DNA of 64,000 bases from Hymenobacter sp. BRD128 (GTDB taxonomy: Bacteria; Bacteroidota; Bacteroidia; Cytophagales; Hymenobacteraceae). The notes beneath the pieces are model-generated. The model was not told the origin of the DNA. It was given only the letters and a program-made list of their open reading frames with translations, and searched no databases. Position numbers and translations under genes: made by a program. This document shows positions 63,114-64,000 of this stretch, piece by piece. How positions within the stretch are numbered: the stretch's first letter is position 1; every line of letters begins with the position of its first letter. The stretch lies in contig NZ_CP053908.1 in NCBI RefSeq assembly GCF_013256625.1, forward strand, positions 930,001 to 994,000, read 5' to 3'.

Positions 63114-63827
63114 GTGGCCGCAGCAGTAGAGTTAGTAGTCATAACGGGGGGCAGCCAGGGTATAGGGCGCGCCCTGGTACTGAGTTTCTTAGCCGCCGGG
63201 TTTACGGTAGCTACCTGCGCCCGCCGGGCCGAAGATTTAGCAGCGCTCGCGGCCGAGTGCCCCGGCGCGGCGCTGCACACCCTGCCCGCCGACCTTAGCC
63301 AGCCCGCCGACTGCCTGCGCTTTGCCGGATTCGTGCTGGGGCTAGGCCGGCCGCTGGCCGCCCTCGTCAACAATGCCGGTGTCTACGTGCCCGGCCGCTT
63401 TCAGGACGAGCCCGCCGATGGCTCACGTCTGCGTGAAATGCTGAGTGTAAACCTCTTAAGTACCTACGACGTGACGCGGGCACTATTGCCCACGCTGCTG
63501 GCCCAGGGCCGGGGGCACATCTTCACCATCTGCTCCACGGCCAGTATCATGCCCTACCCCAATGGCGGCTCCTACGGCGTAGCCAAATTTGCCTTGCTCG
63601 GCTACACCAAGACGCTGCGCGAAGAAGTGAAAGCCCAGGGCCTGCGCGTAACGGCCGTGCTACCCGGCGCCACCCTCACCCGCAGCTGGGATGGGGCAGG
63701 GCTGCCGCCTCAACGCTTCATCGACCCCGCCGATGTGGCTGCCGCCGTGCTGGGAGCTTTCCAGCTCTCGCCCCAGGCCGTGGTGGAAGAATTGCTTATC
63801 AGGCCGCAGCTAGGCGACTTGCTATAA
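63114..63827 (+). CDS. SDR family oxidoreductase
   Basis: The 237-residue protein starts at GTG 63114 and has the cofactor loop TGGSQGIGRA (residues 11-20), NNAGVYVPG, ICSTAS with the catalytic serine and YGVAKFALLG with Tyr-Lys. It lacks the usual VDGG tail, ending in EELLIRPQLGDLL, as in DltE/YdfG-like reductases. The substrate is unknown. It stands alone, divergent from mlaE. Confidence 0.88.
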   Translation: MAAAVELVVITGGSQGIGRALVLSFLAAGFTVATCARRAEDLAALAAECPGAALHTLPADLSQPADCLRFAGFVLGLGRPLAALVNNAGVYVPGRFQDEPADGSRLREMLSVNLLSTYDVTRALLPTLLAQGRGHIFTICSTASIMPYPNGGSYGVAKFALLGYTKTLREEVKAQGLRVTAVLPGATLTRSWDGAGLPPQRFIDPADVAAAVLGAFQLSPQAVVEELLIRPQLGDLL

Positions 63828-63828
63828 A

Positions 63829-64000
63829 TTATTCCTTGAAAATACTGCCCGCGTTTGGGCCCTGTACAAAGACAAGCGAAGGATTGCCCGTGTAAAACAG
63901 TCGGCCGGTGCCGGCTAGGGTGCCGCCCAGGTTTTGATGGCTGCGCACGTGCATATCGCCTACCCACTCGCGGTAGGTGTAGAAGTAGCAGTAGCGCGCG
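63829..64000 (-). CDS. C-terminal fragment of an unknown protein, cut by the window edge
   Basis: On the minus strand an open frame of 56 codons runs from the window edge to TAA at 63829-63831. The last residues are GNPSLVFVQGPNAGSIFKE, preceded by FYTYREWVGDMHVRSHQN. I recognise no family. It converges on the SDR gene with its stop 2 bp away. Confidence 0.55.
   Translation of the reverse strand, partial: ARYCYFYTYREWVGDMHVRSHQNLGGTLAGTGRLFYTGNPSLVFVQGPNAGSIFKE

Noticed and set aside
63829..64000. Assignment of the truncated end gene to a known family
   Set aside because: Only 56 residues are available and no motif is recognisable.

Overview
This window is about 60 % G+C by eye and looks like chromosomal DNA of an aerobic Bacteroidota, most likely Hymenobacter or a close relative. 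The evidence is a SusC/SusD pair, a TonB receptor with a DUF4249 lipoprotein, TlpA/DUF4369, BFN-UVR and MlaEF proteins, signal peptides ending in A-Q, promoter-like TTG-N21/22-TAnnTTTG sequences, and few Shine-Dalgarno sequences. I see no phage, insertion sequence, CRISPR array or rRNA. The only RNA gene recognised is tRNA-Ser(GGA).

Layout. 0.1-7 kb: a phenylalanine-hydroxylase homologue that has lost its iron-binding histidines, a secreted dienelactone hydrolase, a UbiB-type kinase with a TetR-like partner, photolyase plus an SDR protein, and an EamA transporter. 7-14 kb: rarA, sppA, an M1 peptidase, an outer-membrane protein and purine nucleoside phosphorylase. 14-22 kb: DUF4249/TonB receptor, thioredoxin, polysaccharide deacetylase, glycosyltransferase, GNAT, TatD, asparaginase and tRNA-Ser. 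22.4-32.6 kb: one minus-strand locus with SusC, SusD, a PI-PLC-C1 phospholipase, a CehA/McbA PHP phosphoesterase, a GH92 alpha-mannosidase and a small secreted protein. It looks like a polysaccharide-utilisation locus aimed at a phosphorylated, mannose-containing glycoconjugate. 33-40 kb: TetR, cytochrome b, aminotransferase, BFN nuclease, etfBA, TPR and TlpA genes.

40.2-54.7 kb: an OmpR-type two-component system followed by two consecutive TolC/adaptor/RND heavy-metal efflux operons. Each operon is preceded by four TAAT-type half-sites at exact 11-bp spacing, which suggests common control by the neighbouring response regulator. Both TolC genes are damaged as read: the first by a one-base frameshift, the second by an in-frame amber codon at the signal-peptide junction. 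The adaptors and pumps are intact.

54.7-64 kb: a compact minus-strand run (fabG, DUF4262, YiiX-like, VWA-like, membrane protein, RluE-like, alpha/beta hydrolase), then mlaFE, an SDR gene and a truncated unknown gene at the edge.

Two signals cut across the window. Long intergenic inverted repeats recur between genes, several sharing a core close to GCTGAGCTTGCCGAAGCAT. The palindromic octamer GGCTAGCC is strongly over-represented inside genes.
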